A DNA stretch of 64,000 nucleotides from Microcebus murinus (taxonomy: Eukaryota > Chordata > Mammalia > Primates > Cheirogaleidae): contig NC_134104.1 in the NCBI RefSeq assembly GCF_040939455.1, forward strand, positions 144,620,501 through 144,684,500, read 5' to 3'. Made by a program: the position numbers and the translations under genes. Positions within the stretch are counted from its first letter, which is position 1. Each line of letters opens with the position of its first letter. Of this stretch, positions 23,662 to 36,641 are shown one piece after another. Below the pieces are notes generated by a model, which was not told where the DNA came from, did not search any database, and was given only the letters and a program-made list of their open reading frames with translations.

Positions 23662-24742
23662 CACTTGGCATATGATATATGTTCAACAAATGTTTGTGGG
23701 CTGAAAGAATAAATTCACAATATAAAACAGAGTTCATTACTCTCTCTCAGTGAATTCAGGAAAGTCTCCTATTGATATAAATCCTGAAAGAATCCTTTTG
23801 CTCAGCAATTTGTATTTTGACCGCTGAGCAATGATTTAACACCTCCAACTTGTGTCCTCGTATCAGAAAGCTCGGGGAGCCACTTGTGTCCCAGATGCAG
23901 GAGTGGCAAAGTGTGAGGGCGGTACCTCCTGGTGACCTCGTGGGAAGGCCTGGGGCACAAAGGTCACCACACAAAGAGAGCAGGTGCAGCCCACCTGGAG
24001 AAGATTGTGACAACGTTGCTCTCCATATGGGTGTATGAGAGACATTCAGCCAAAAGGACAAACTATTTCCATAGATAGCTCGAAAATCAAGCAGCAAGGC
24101 CCACAGCCTGTGACTCGTCTGAGCCCAGAGTGGGACAGGACACAGGGTGGAGGCAAAGAAAACATTGTGTGATGGTAATAACAGTTTCTGGCCTTGCTGT
24201 CCTCCTGGGTCACATGTGCGGAAACCCAGAACCATGTGAATGGTGAGTGTAGAACAGGTCACCCGTCCTGAAGTGCCTGCTCCATTGGTTTTACCCCTCG
24301 TGATATTCCATTCATGTTCCATGGCGTGCCCTCGTGTGGGGGATCTGAGCTGGCAGAAGAAAAGCCCCCAGTGTTCTGTACCCACGGTGCACCATGGTTT
24401 GAACTTAGCATGAGGCTAACAAACCACACGTGTTCCTGTCTACACTCTTAAGTGTTACTAACCATACTGACCACATCACCTTTTCCCCCAACATCTAGGG
24501 ATGTCCTTTTATTTTTATTTCAAAATATTACAGGAGTATAAATGTTTTGGTTACATGTATCGATTTTGTTATGCTTGAGTCAGGGTTATATGTGTGCCCA
24601 TTGCCCAGATAGTGTTCATTGTACCCGAGAGGTAGGTTTTTGCCCAGCCATTCTTCTCCACCCCCCACCAGCCCCACTTGATTTCCACTAGGTTTTACTT
24701 CCCTCTGTGCACATGTGTGCTCATCAGATAGTTCCAATTTAA

Positions 24743-24866
24743 TTACAAGTACATGTATTTGTTTTTCCATTCTTTAGATACTTCACTTAGGATAATGGTT
24801 TCCAGTTCCATCCAAATTGTTACAAAAGGTCTTAATTCATCCTTCTTCATGGCACAGTAGTATTTC

Positions 24867-24913
<47 letters not shown>

Positions 24914-25172
24914 ACACCATATGTTGTTAATCCACTCATGAATTGATGGATACCTGGGTTGATTCCACATCTTTGCAATTGTGAATTGTGCTGCAATAAA
25001 CATTTGTGTGCAGGTGTCTTTTTGATAAAATGACTTTTTCCCCCTTTGGATAAATACCCAGGAGTGAGATTGCTAGATCAAATGGTAGGTCTAGTCTACT
25101 TTTAGTTCTTTGAGGAATCTTCATACCATTTTCCATAGAGGTTGTACTATAATAGTACAGGTGAATTTCCAT
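24743..25172 (-). pseudogene. L1 ORF2 C-terminal remnant with CA expansion
   Basis: Minus-strand frames give LLGIYPKGEKVILSKRHLHT, then TIHNCKDVESTQVSINS / MFIAAQFTIAKMWNQPRY and MKKDELRPFVTIWMELETII, the conserved C-terminal end of L1 ORF2. A frame change separates the two halves. A CA microsatellite (24869-24911) has expanded inside, encoding an HT repeat in this frame. Confidence 0.85.
24869..24911. repeat. TG microsatellite inside L1 ORF2
   Basis: About 21 uninterrupted TG units. In old L1 copies a short CACACA word at this position often seeds such growth, and the flanks are clean ORF2 sequence. Confidence 0.95.
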
Positions 25173-25592
25173 GACTTTGTGTAGAATTGAGTTTTTCTCT
25201 TAGAGTTGATTTCTATTTTTAGTCCACTGTGGTCTGAGAAGATACATAGTATAATTTCTGTTTTTTTTTTTAAATTTGTTTGTACATGTTTTGTGGCCTA
25301 ACATATTACCTGTCTTGGAGAATGTCCCATGTGCTGATGAGAAGAATGTATATTTAGTAATTTTTGATAAAATAGCCTGTAGTGAGTGTTAGACCCATTT
25401 TTTTCTAGAGTCCCATTTAAGTCCAGTATTTCTTTCTTTTCTGCTTGGATGATTTGTCCAGTTCTGTTAGTGGAATGTTGAAGTCCTCAGCAGTTACAAT
25501 GCTGCTATTTATCTCTTTGTTTTGATCTAGTAGGTTGCTTTACAAATCTTGGGCACTCATGTGTTAGGTACATAAATATTTAGGATTACTAA

Positions 25593-25948
<356 letters not shown>

Positions 25949-26031
25949 TCCTTTTATCTTTATATAATGACCATCTTTATCTCTCTTTACTATTATTGAT
26001 TTAAAGTTAATTTTATCTAATATGAGAATGA

Positions 26032-26253
26032 CTACACTGCTTTCTTTTGGTTTTCATTTGTACTGAATATTTTTTTCCATCCCTTCACCTTGAGTCTGTA
26101 TGAGTTCTTATGGGTTGAATATGTTTCCTGGAGACAGCAGATATTTGGGTTGTATTTTTTCATCCATTCAGCAAGCCTGTGTCTCTTGAGTGGGGCATTC
26201 AGACCATTCACATTGATTGACAGAATTGATATGTGGCGTGCTGTTCTGTTCAT
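26032..26253 (-). pseudogene. L1 ORF2 endonuclease remnant (N-terminus)
   Basis: A 73-codon open stretch begins MNRTARHISILSINVNGLNA and continues with NICCLQETY, the apurinic-type endonuclease start with its N (INVNGLN) and E (LQETY) metal-site words. A stop follows at the C-terminal side. The domain resumes beyond the Alu with recognisable words such as TFFSSAHGTFSK and SDHSGLKIEI up to about 25150, in broken frames. Confidence 0.88.
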
Positions 26254-26269
26254 ACTGTTGGGTAATACC

Positions 26270-26930
26270 TTTTTGCTTTGTTTTACCTCTCATGCTATTG
26301 TTTTATATGAGCTCTGAGCTTTAGCTTTTGGGTGGTTTTATACTGGTGGGTGTCTATTGTGTTCATCCATGTTTAATGTAGTTCTGAGTATTTCCTGCAG
26401 GTCTTGTCTTGACAAATTCCCTCAGTGCTTCTCTGGACAAGTCTTTATTTCTCCTTCATATATGAAACTTAGTTTTGCAGGATACAAAATTTTAGGCTGG
26501 CAGTTGTTCTGTTTAAGAAGACTGAGACTGGAGCCTCATACCCTTCTGGCTTGTAAGGTCTCAGTTGAAAAGTCTGCAGTTATCCTGATAGGTTTTCTTT
26601 TGTAAGTTACTTGATGTTTTTGTCTCACAATTTGCAGGAGTTCTCCCTTTGTGTTGACTTTGGTCAGTCTGGTGACTGTATATCTTGGTGATTGCCTCTT
26701 TGCAATCAATCTTCCAGGTATTTATTGAACTTCTTGTACCTGGATGTATTAATCTCTAGCAAGACCAGGGATGTTTTCCTCAATTATTCCCTCAAATAGG
26801 TTTTTCGGCATTTGTGCATTTTCTTCCTCCTCCTCAGGGCTACCTATGATTCTTATATTTGGACGTTTTACATAATTGATATTTCTTGTAGGCTTTGTAC
26901 ACTCTTCTTATTTCTCTGTTAAGTCTGCTT
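26270..26930 (-). pseudogene. L1 ORF1 C-terminal remnant
   Basis: Translated with frame breaks, the minus strand gives NLFEGIIEENIPGLARD and KPIRITADFSTETLQARR, close to the conserved RNA-binding and C-terminal domains of L1 ORF1 proteins. Several stops and shifts interrupt it. The region joins the 5'UTR near 26930 without the coiled-coil part, so an internal deletion is inferred. Confidence 0.8.
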
Positions 26931-28613
26931 GTGGGGGAGGGGCTGTCTGAGATTCACAACTTGGCTGTCAGAAGCAGGTTTTGCTGCTTTCCCTTCTTCC
27001 ATGCTCCATGGTCTCCCTCCAGCATCTGCCAGAAGGCAAGAGCTCAAATTGTTAATAGGTGAGCTCACCCAAAAGTATGCTGCATCTGGGACCCATACTG
27101 CATAGGCTCCCTCACCTCCCAAGGTTAGTTCACAAATCTCCCCCTTGTGCCCCCAAGCGAAACGATTGAGTCTCAGGGTACAGGATCTGGCCTGCACGCC
27201 AGTCCCCAGGTTCCTGAAGATAGATCCCTGCCTATGCCAGAGAGAAGCATGCTGGTCCCAAGTTGCCCATGGGGTGCTCAAGTGGGCTTCTTGTCACCCT
27301 GCTTTGGGCTATGCCCTGCTCTGTTGGAGCACCTGGGCAGGCAGCACGTGGGAGGGTCAGTGAAGAGGGAGCTCACAGTCCGGGCACCCTTTATTCCACT
27401 GTAGGTCTTCAAGAGGAAGAGGAAAGGTTTGAACCCCACACTGTATGGAAGTCCCAGTGTGGTGGATGCACCAACAGAGGGGGAGAGCAGGTCCCGCGAG
27501 CTCCAGCTCAGTTGTCTCTCTTGGCAGCCTCGTGCAGGAGAGGGGAAGGGGAGGAAAGAGTCTCAGTGGAAGAAAGCTAGCACTCTGGTCATCTCTGTCC
27601 CCAGGACTCCCGGGCCCCTGTGTCTCTCACATACTGGGCCAGAGTTGGGAAATGTTTGTGTGGAAACAAGACAGAAACTGAGGGGCTGAAGCTCCCCAGG
27701 GATGACAAAGGCACACAGTGGGTGGAGAAGCAATATGGCTTCTCGGCTCAGGTCTGCAGGGATGGGAAGTGGTCCCAAGGGCGCTGGCAGCCTGGTGCTT
27801 TGTCCTCAAGAAACTTCCAGTTCACTGGCGGCAGCAGCTTTTGGGCTCATGAGGATAGAAGGGCTCTCCAGTAGCTTGGGAGCACGCTGACTGCCAGAGA
27901 CGTGAGGGACAGAGAAACAATCTATTCCACCTACCTTTCTTGCTGAGCTCCCAGCTTCTCAGGTTGATCTCTGCCAATATCTTTCTCCTTCTTGTTCTGC
28001 TCCACAACTTTTTTCTGTGGAATCTCTGGTAGGTTCTGGTATGTTTCCCTCATAATTACAACCTACCTATGTTTATTTGTTTGTTTGTTTTTCATCTAAA
28101 ACATTTCCTCCTTTCTGAAACGATCTGGTAGCTGGTGTCTCTGGTCCTCCATCTTGGCTCTCTCTCCAGGAATGTCCTTTTTATGGAGCATGTTCTCTAA
28201 GAGTTGTTCACATGGATATCAGTAGTGTTGTAGGGAGAATTTTTTTCTCCGTGGGCAAAATTATTTATTGACTAAAACAGGAATTTTAACTTAATCAGAT
28301 ATCTCAAAACCAGTGTACCCCTTTTCCTCTTTACTAATCATGGGACCAAGGCAGGGCCACTGGAACAGACTTTGGGGTGCATTTATAAATAGCTGGCTTG
28401 CATGGAAGGCGTTAGAAGTCATTTTCCTGAAGATTTGTAGAACTGCCGGACTGTCAGTCTAACTGAGTAAACCCTCAAGCTCCCAAGTGGTGGGAGCTGG
28501 CTGCATTCTGTTCTTAGAGTTCTTAGAAGCAAACTCTGGATTTTCAAAACTATATTTAGAATTTTCACAAAGTAACAGAATTCTCAAGGGTGGCCAAGCC
28601 TCCACTTGGATAG

Positions 28614-28890
28614 ACCAGCCCAAGGGTGGGGAACCTTTTCATGTTGGAAGGCCACATTAATTTAGTCATAATCAAATAAGGCCACATTCAAGAAACTTCA
28701 ATTAGATATGCTTAAAAATGTACGTTATTTTGTAAAAAAAATCTAACTACTGTGCACTTAATAATTTTAAAAAATGAAAGCTATTTATGAATTTTAAAGT
28801 TAACTAACCTTTTAATGACTTTGTTGTGTCTGCTTTTTGTCAAAAGCATTTGAATATTTGGTTGCAGCATGGAGGTTCTCAATTTTAGTT
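28614..28890 (+). mobile_element. Possible hAT relic, left part
   Basis: The start agggtggggaaccttttcat followed by gttggaaggccacatt and aaataaggccacattcaag resembles mammalian hAT elements with 'ggggaacctttt' ends. A matching right end is not evident, so the copy is truncated or very diverged. Confidence 0.5.
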
Positions 28891-28959
28891 GATTGCCTAG
28901 ATGGATCACACACAAAAGGAAACTGTAGACCAAATGCACTTTGAAAACAGATACAAAAA

Positions 28960-31330
28960 TTCTAAATCAATGTTTACAAATGGATTCCTATTAGGAGAAT
29001 AATATATTCTGGGTAAAGTAGGATGTAATCCAGGAATGCTAGGTTGGTTCTCCATGAGGAAATTGATTAATATAATTAATTGATATTGATATCAAAAGAA
29101 TTAGAAGAAAAATCACCAGATAATCTTGTAAGGGCTTTTAAAAAGCCAAAAATTAAATTCAACACCCCTTTATGATTTTTTTAAAAGTTCTCAGTAAAGA
29201 AGACACAGGAGGAAACTTCCTCAATTCGACAAAGGTCCTTTACTAGAAACCTATAAAGAACTTCAGCCCAAGAAGGGGACAAGGCATAAGTCCCTGCTGT
29301 TGCCTCTTCAGTTGAGTAGTGTTGGAGGCCCTAACAACAAAAAGAAGTGAATAACCTTTATCACAAAAAAATAAAAGTATCCCTATTATAAAAAATGTTA
29401 TCGTCTTCCAAAAAAAATCCAAGAGAGTCACTGAGTCACTGTGAGGACTCATGAGTGCAGAACATAAAAGCTGAGGATAACGTCTAAACCAGGGGTCCTC
29501 AAACTTTTTAAACAGGGTGTCAGTTCACTGTCCCTCAGACCGTTGGAGGGCTGGACTATAGTTTTAAAAAAACTATGAACAAATTCCTATGCACACTGCA
29601 CATATCTTATTTTGAAGTAAAAAAACAAACAGGCAAAAATACCCGCACGTGGCCCGCGGGCCATAGTTTGAGGATGCCTGTCTAAACTGCCTGGCTTTCA
29701 GATGCAAGCCCCTGGAACACACAGACCTGTCTGCAGGGGGTGGAAGCCCTACTGGATCAAGATGTTTATGTACAACCTCTGAACAATCATTTAAGCTATA
29801 CTGATCCAGGGCAACCCCTTTGAAACCAGGCTTAAAAATAAATCAGGTATAAAACTGGGCAGAAACATCAGAGGCTATACACCCCAGTGAAACAAACTCC
29901 ACAGTTAGTTCAGGCATGTCACTGAACAAACAAAACAAAACAAAAAGAGCTAGCCTCAAGGGGAGTGGTGAGAATCCAGAATTGCTGTAATATATAATCT
30001 AAAAGGTTCAGTTCAAATATATATATATATATATATCTCCACCTGTATATGTAGATATAGATTTCACACAAATAAACAGGTAAGTATAACCTCTTCACAG
30101 AAAGAAAATAACAGTAGAAACTGTCACCAAGGAACCCAGATGTTAGACTTAACAAAGACTTCAAAGCAGCTATGATATGTTTAAAGAACTAAAAGAAATC
30201 ATGTTTAAATAAAGCATGATAGAAATAACTCACCAAATAGAAAAGATCAATAATATTATTGATAGATAAAATAAATGGAAATTAGTGGATAATAAAATAG
30301 ATGAAAACTATAAAAATAACCAAGTGGAAATTCTGGAATTAAAAGTAAAATACCTGAAATGGAAAATGCATTAGAGGGGCTCAATAGCAGATTTACGCTG
30401 ACAAAGAATCAGCAATGGAAGATGAATCAGTACAGACCATCCAATCTAAAGAACAGAAAGAAAAAGGAATAAATAAAAAACAAGCAAAATGTGCCAAAAC
30501 GACCACATCCTCAGAGACCTTTGGTATGCTTTATGAGACACCACAAAGCATATCCAAATACACACAGTTGGAGTTGCAGAAAAAGAAGTTAAAGAGAAGG
30601 GAACAGAAAAAAATTTGATGAAATAATGGCCCCAAACAATGGAGATATATAGACTATTCAGTAATAGTCTAGAATAGACAATTGGCCTATCCATTTGGGA
30701 AGACATTACAGAAAACCTATACTTCACAGGAGGAAAAAAATGATGATTTAAAGTCATATGTAAAAAAAAAAAAGACATGTGCAGAAAGTATCAAATTTTT
30801 TATAATCTTTGAATGAGAAGCCCTTCTTCCTAAGCAAAATTATAAAGTCCAAATCATAAAGAAAAGATTGACAAATTTAAATCTAGAAAGACATTAAACT
30901 TTCATGTGACCAAAATACATCATAAACAAATATAAAAGATATTTGAGAGAATATATTTGTAGTAACAGTAATAGTTAATAGAGAAATAATATATAAATTG
31001 CTTCTACAAAACAATAACAAAAATTATAAAAATGGGCAAAATAATATGAATAAGGAATTTACAAAAGAAGAAATTTTAATGGCAAATAAACATATAATAA
31101 AAACCCAGCAGTAAAAACTCACAATGAGGTTTTTCTCTTCATTAAACTGTCAAAAATCTAAAAGATTGTTAATATCCATTGCTAGTTAAGATGAGGAGAA
31201 ATGAACACTCTGGAATATTGCTGGTATGAAAAGCAATTTGGTGCTAACTATCAAAATTTAAAATATGAAAACCAACAATTCCCCACTTTATGAAACTGTC
31301 TCAAAGTACATAATATATCTAGCAGCAATT
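28960..31330 (+). mobile_element. Old L1/HAL1-like sequence, interrupted
   Basis: A strongly A-rich sense strand with scattered LINE words: aattcaacacccctttatg, aacaaagacttcaaagcagc, accaagtggaaattctggaa, gaaatgaacactctggaat, ctatcaaaatttaaaatatg. No long reading frame remains. At least two elements (ORF1-like at about 29800-30640, ORF2 3' part at about 31080-31330) are mixed, with a hAT element at 29490-29679 and an AT repeat at 30016-30036. Subdivision is approximate. Confidence 0.55.
29490..29679 (+). mobile_element. Non-autonomous hAT element, copy 2 (different interior)
   Basis: It starts caggggtcctcaaacttttt and ends catagtttgaggatgcct, with a perfect 8-bp duplication gtctaaac at 29482-29489 and 29680-29687 that fits the hAT preference nTnnnnAn. 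The terminal parts match the copies at 3216, 43839 and 47616, but the interior (aacaaattcctatgcacact, gaagtaaaaaaacaaac) is different. It represents a second deletion form of the same family. Confidence 0.88.
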
Positions 31331-31449
31331 TCTAACTTTTTTATAATATATGTGGATTATCATGGTTCTCAGCATAAATGTAGGCTTTTCCTATTTTGGT
31401 TCAGTAGAAAATAAGTTAGTAGTCCATTAGGATTCTGAGAGGGAGCTGT

Positions 31450-31815
31450 TAGATTCAGGGTAAAAAGTAATAATACATTTTTATTAAGAACTTATTACAA
31501 ATAAGTATAATATAGAGGTACTGTATCAAGTTCTTTACCAGGACAAATTCACTTAATCTTCATAATAATTTGGTGGGGAAATGGGGGCACAGAGGGTTAA
31601 GGGACAGCCAAAGTAGGTGGCAAGTGCCCATTCATTCTTGACCACTGGACTGTGCAGCCACCCGCAAGGCCTCACGCCATCACTTTGGACTGTAGCTGTC
31701 CGGCAGCACTAGCATCACCTAGAAGTAAGAATGGTGGACATGCAGAATCTGAAGCTCCACCCAGACCTGCTGAATCCCTGGGTGATTCCCTTGCACGTCA
31801 GTACTTGAGAAGCCC
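31450..31815. mobile_element. MIR and MER5-like relics
   Basis: Bases 31490-31620 look like an antisense MIR (ttcacttaatcttcataata, aatgggggcacagagggtta). Bases 31693-31815 resemble MER5 (cagcactagcatcacctaga, cagacctgctgaatccctgg, cttgagaagccctcg). Both are diverged; bounds are approximate. Confidence 0.55.
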
Positions 31816-33439
31816 TCGTCTGTAGCATGAATCTCTCTGCACTCCCATTTCCCCATCCGTGAAATGGTGATAGTCTTGCCACACAGAGCTATTGTGGGGA
31901 TTCTTTTTATCCACATGTTCATTCATTCAACAAGTACTTTGCACCCAGCATATGCCAGTCACTGGGTTACTACAGAGAGGAAAACAGACTAAAAATAATA
32001 ATTTCCAATCCCTTGTGTAACCTGCATTCTGGTGGGGAAAGACAAATGATGTATAAGCAAAACATGGAGTATATGACATAATGATAGATGCTATGGAGAA
32101 AAGGTAAAGAAACCCAGGAATAGGGAGCTGGAGAGGTTGTAATTTTAAACAGAGTGAGCAGGAAAGGCCTCACGGAGACCTGCATCCAGGCTGGGGGGAC
32201 CCAAGCTGTCTTGTGGGAATTTGTAATGAGATCCTTGCATATGAAGGCCTTGCCCAGTCCGTCTTTCCTGAAAATTCTCTCCCCCTTGAATTTAGCCCTA
32301 TTGGATTTCTGTCCTTTGAAGTGCCAGCCCCTAAGATGCCTCTGTGTGGTGTCAGCCTGGACATCCAAAAGTCTCTCTGTGTGTGCTCTTTAGCATTCGC
32401 TCTCTGGGCGGGGGGCAGTTTTCTCCCACAGTGTGAATCACTTATTTCACTGGCAACAGCAGTTGACAGTGACACTGATTTTTAAAGCCGGCTCATTTCG
32501 CATCAGAAAAGTCTGGGTGTTATGACTTAGCTATGCTTGGGGGATAATTGCAACAAGAAGTCTCCCGTGCAGCAGGCTTGCTGGACACCGAGACTAGACT
32601 TGTACACAAGCCAGGCCTGGCACTTTAAAACAACCCAGCAAAGAACCCAAAACAAAAATTGGACAACACACATTTAGTTTTCAGTCTCTGTTACTCTCCC
32701 CCATCATAAACACATGCTGCTTTTTTCCCCCTCCTTTACCCTCAGTTTTTTCTGCAGAAATTTGAGGGCTAACTCTGTACCAAACCAGCCCTCTGGGTGA
32801 GAGATTCCTTCTAACAAGGATTGAAGGCTTAGAAACTCTTCTGCAGGAGGAGATGGATTTACAGCCCTGCGGTGGATTTAGGGGATTATATGACCCGACC
32901 CTCTACCTTCGGGAAGAATATAATCGAGACATCTCCCCAGTACAGCAGAACTGTGTTTCCAGCAAGTTCTTTTTGTTAAGCCATTCTAGTATCCCTCAAA
33001 TCCCTTGTTATGACTATCTGCAATTCTTCATGCTCCGATTTCCCCCTAAACTTTTCTTAGCTAAAATGAAAAACAATTGCCTCATTTGCTCTTGTAGAGA
33101 AGTTGAGCTATTCATCATTCTTCCTTCTTCTCTTCCAAAACAACATTACAATTCCTTTAATTTTCATTTTCCCATTCTGGGGCATCCTCACTGCTCTCTC
33201 CATAGTCTTTACATAAATAAAAATCCAACATCAAACCCTATGTCTCTTTAGTCTCTCCTCATCACAAACCATTATCACTCAGGCAGCGAGGACCTGGTTT
33301 ACCATCTGAGAACTTTACTCCTAATAATTTCTGCACCATCTTCTAGCCCTAATACTTTCTCTGTGTAACACTCAGAGACACCCCTGAGATCCTCAGTAAA
33401 AGATCAACAAGGAGATCTTAATGGCCAAAACCATGAGGT

Positions 33440-33990
33440 CTATGTGACCTCCCCCTGCCACCTTTCCAGACCATTTTCTACATTGTCCCCCGCTCCCAGC
33501 CTCCCCCTGGCCAGGAAGGCTGCAGAACACGCCCACTATGCACCTCCCTGGGTCTCCAGACCTTGCTCATGGCTCCTCCCTGTCCTCTCACTGTGGAGAG
33601 CCCACTCATGCATCAAGACCCCGTTCACACCTCCTCTCTTCCCTCAAGCCCTCTCAGACGCCTTCCCAGATGCTCCTGCCTCAGAGCCTTTGCCCCGGCC
33701 CCTGCTGAGAACTCTGTCCCCTCAAATCTTTGCATAGCTGGTTCCTTCTCATGATGCAGGTCAGCGCCCACCTTCCCAGCGAGCCTTCCCCGACCACCTT
33801 ACCTAAAGTTGCAACCCCCCATTACTCTCTCTTCCTCTTCTCTGTGTGTGATTTTCTTCATAGCACTTGTCACTGTCCGAAATCGCTATTTTGATTGTCT
33901 GTCTTCTTCCACGAGATTAAAAACACTATAAGAGTAAGGGCCATGGACTTGTTTGCCGTGTATCCCCAGCATTTGGAGCCTGGACCATGG
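33440..33990 (-). mobile_element. L2 LINE 3' region (antisense)
   Basis: The plus strand carries antisense L2 words in order: gcctcagagcctttgccccg, ctggttccttctcatgatgc, cttccccgaccaccttacct, attactctctcttcctcttc and a gtatccccagcatttggagc end. An A-run follows at 34004-34019. It is an old, non-coding remnant. Confidence 0.7.
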
Positions 33991-36407
33991 TATGTGCTCA
34001 GATAAAAAAAAAAAAAAAAGAACGGCTGCTCCCAATCTGTTAGTATCACCTAACGTCTGACGGTGTACTCTAGGGAGGGGTTCCAGGACACCCTCCATCT
34101 TTGCTGGAAACCTCCAAGTAGAGGCGTTTTGACAAATTCCCTTAACGCATAGCAGAGGTTGCCTTCATTTCGACGTGAGAATAAGAAGGTGAAACTTTGA
34201 AGTAAGAGGTTGAATCACTCATCAGAAACAAAGGCTGCTAAGAGCAAACTTAACCTCCACAAACAGTGGTGAGAAATATTATGAAAACACATTCCCTTCC
34301 CTACCCCCTCTGCTTCCCATCTCCCCTCCCTCCTCCTCCCTCTCTTTCTCCCCCCCCCCCCACATCTGCTGATCTCAGCAGTGGCCCCAAACTATTTCTT
34401 TTTTCTTTTCCTTCCTTCTGCACATGTATGACCGTGAGCTGAATAGTCAAGTTCCTAAAATGGGTCAGGATTAGGTTTGCCTTAAAATTTTTCTCAACAG
34501 AAGCCAAACACTTAAAAGAAGGGAGATGGATGATTGAATTCTGGAACAAGAGTTACGTTCCTGGGCTCATGGTCAATTTGAGCTCGGCCAGAGGGGGAAG
34601 GCGTGTGTTTCCGTGCACAAATGACACCCGACAACACGCCCTCTGCAAGGTGGGGACGAGCTTCGGGCCAGGCTATCTGTGCACGGCGTGGTTCAGAGGC
34701 TGCCCTTTGACCCTGGCGGACAGGGAATAAATCAAGCCTGCAGTGCTGTCTCCCTGCTGACCCAGAGTGCCCGGCCTTATCAAGGGGCCTGGGACATCTG
34801 GAAGCGTTAAGGCTCCGTTGCCAGCGTGTGGGCCGGTTGGAATGCCCATGCTTAGGCGCCTGGTGTTTTCTGGCCTCCGACATGAATAGGCCTTAAAAGT
34901 TGGTGATTGTGCAGTTTACTTTCCTTCATTCCTTTAGAAGCAACATGACGCCAGCCCCGCCACGGCCGGGGTGATGGGTTGTTACCCAAGTCGATAACAG
35001 GAAATCTCACTGAGGATAAACAGAGCTCATCGACCACTGCCGGGAAACACGTGGTTCTAATTTAACCTGCAGGGGGGAGGGGGGCGCAACTGTGTACGCT
35101 TCGGAAGCACAAAAACAGGACAACGCTTTTCTGATGTGCACCCCAAGTTTCTTTGAACCAAAAGGAACTGCTTCCACATTGTTAGACACCGAGAAGTGAT
35201 TATTACTGTATCCCCAGCCGTCAGAGAGCCAACTTCGCTTACCTCTCTCTCATCATCTAAACGTGGGACGCCAAGCGCGCTTCAGGTCTCCCACGATCTC
35301 GAAATTTTGGACTTAGAGAAGGACCTCTGGGTTCCGCTTTTCCCTACTCCGGTGTCTGTACCCTCAGACATGCAGCGGAAGAGGTAAGATAGAGGGCGAC
35401 ACAGGACACGCAGCATGTAGAAAATGATTGTTAGTTACCTTTTCATAAAAATAAAGCCATGCATCAGTAAATGCTCAGACACCCTTGGACCGATGGGGTG
35501 CCACTTCATCCTCTCACGTAGATGGATCTGAGCTTCAGTCTTTACTGTGAGATGGGTCCAAGAGCTAGACCCGGAATTTAAACAAACTGGTATCGTTCCA
35601 AGGACTGTGTTATTTCCCGCATGGGGGCTACTGGCTCATTTATTACCCAAATCAACAGACGGTTCTGCTGCCAAAATATCTCATTATCTGTGGAAGGAAA
35701 ACATTTTCGGTATGCACGTCAAGTGCTCAGATAACATACTTATGTCTTGCTTTTTGGCGAAAGAGACCCTGACCGCATCTGGAAATTCTTTTGTGTCACT
35801 GCCTCTCCGAAACTACTTCCCGTCTGCATCACTTGAACTCCAGTAAAAGGCCATCCCCATGCTTGTGAAGTGGGCCCCATCTGGGGGACTTCTCCTTCTC
35901 TGACTATGTGTCAATTAACTTGAGGGCATCCTCTGTTTCCCAGAGCAGCCTAGCGGTGTCCTGCACTCTTGATGTTCCGGCGCGTTGGCCTGAAACGCGC
36001 AGAGGAGGTGGTGGGGGAGATGGGGGACTGTATTAGCCATACCCTAAAGCTGATAGAAACAAAATTCATTGGCTCTTATCACAAGAAGTGCTCCTGAAAT
36101 AATGGCAGGCTCATATAGAAATCAGAATTGTACAATAATAGATCACGCTTTCCTTTTCTCCGGAACACTGGTTTTGAGGCTTTGCCTCTTCATTTTCTGT
36201 GTCAGTTTTGGTTTCACTAACACCCTGACCTTTTCAGACCCGGTACAACTTTTCACAGTGATGATTGCCTTAAGGGACGGGGAAGGGATTGGAGAAAGCA
36301 AGTATTTTGCTTAGAAGACAATTTCCAGTTAGAAAAGAGAGAAGACATCTGGAGTTAAAGTCATGCTCTTTTACTTTCTGTTATTAAATGACACCGGGTC
36401 ATTCTTT

Positions 36408-36641
36408 TTTTTTTTTTTGTAACTTTTAAATTTTTTTAATATTTTTATTTTTTATTTTTATGGATACTTAACCATTGTAAATATTTATGGGTACATGTGA
36501 TATTTTGATATAAGCATATAATATGTAATGACCAAATCTGAGTAATTGGGATATCCATCACCTCCAACATTTATCATTACTTTGCATTGGGAACATTCCA
36601 TATCTACTCTTCTAGTTATTTTAAAGTATAAAATGAATTAG
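36408..36641 (-). mobile_element. 5'-truncated L1 3' end
   Basis: Antisense L1 3' sequence (atgggtacatgtgatatttt, taattgggatatccatcacc) with poly(T) at its left. An 18-bp duplication, gacac(c/t)gggtcattcttt, stands at 36390-36407 and 36642-36659 with one mismatch. Confidence 0.9.

Noticed and set aside
24743..25003. Protein with a histidine-threonine repeat
   Set aside because: The repeat is a CA microsatellite grown inside an L1 ORF2 remnant.
26930..28171. GC-rich block resembling a CpG-rich promoter of a separate gene
   Set aside because: It is the 5'UTR of the antisense L1, bounded by that element's duplication.
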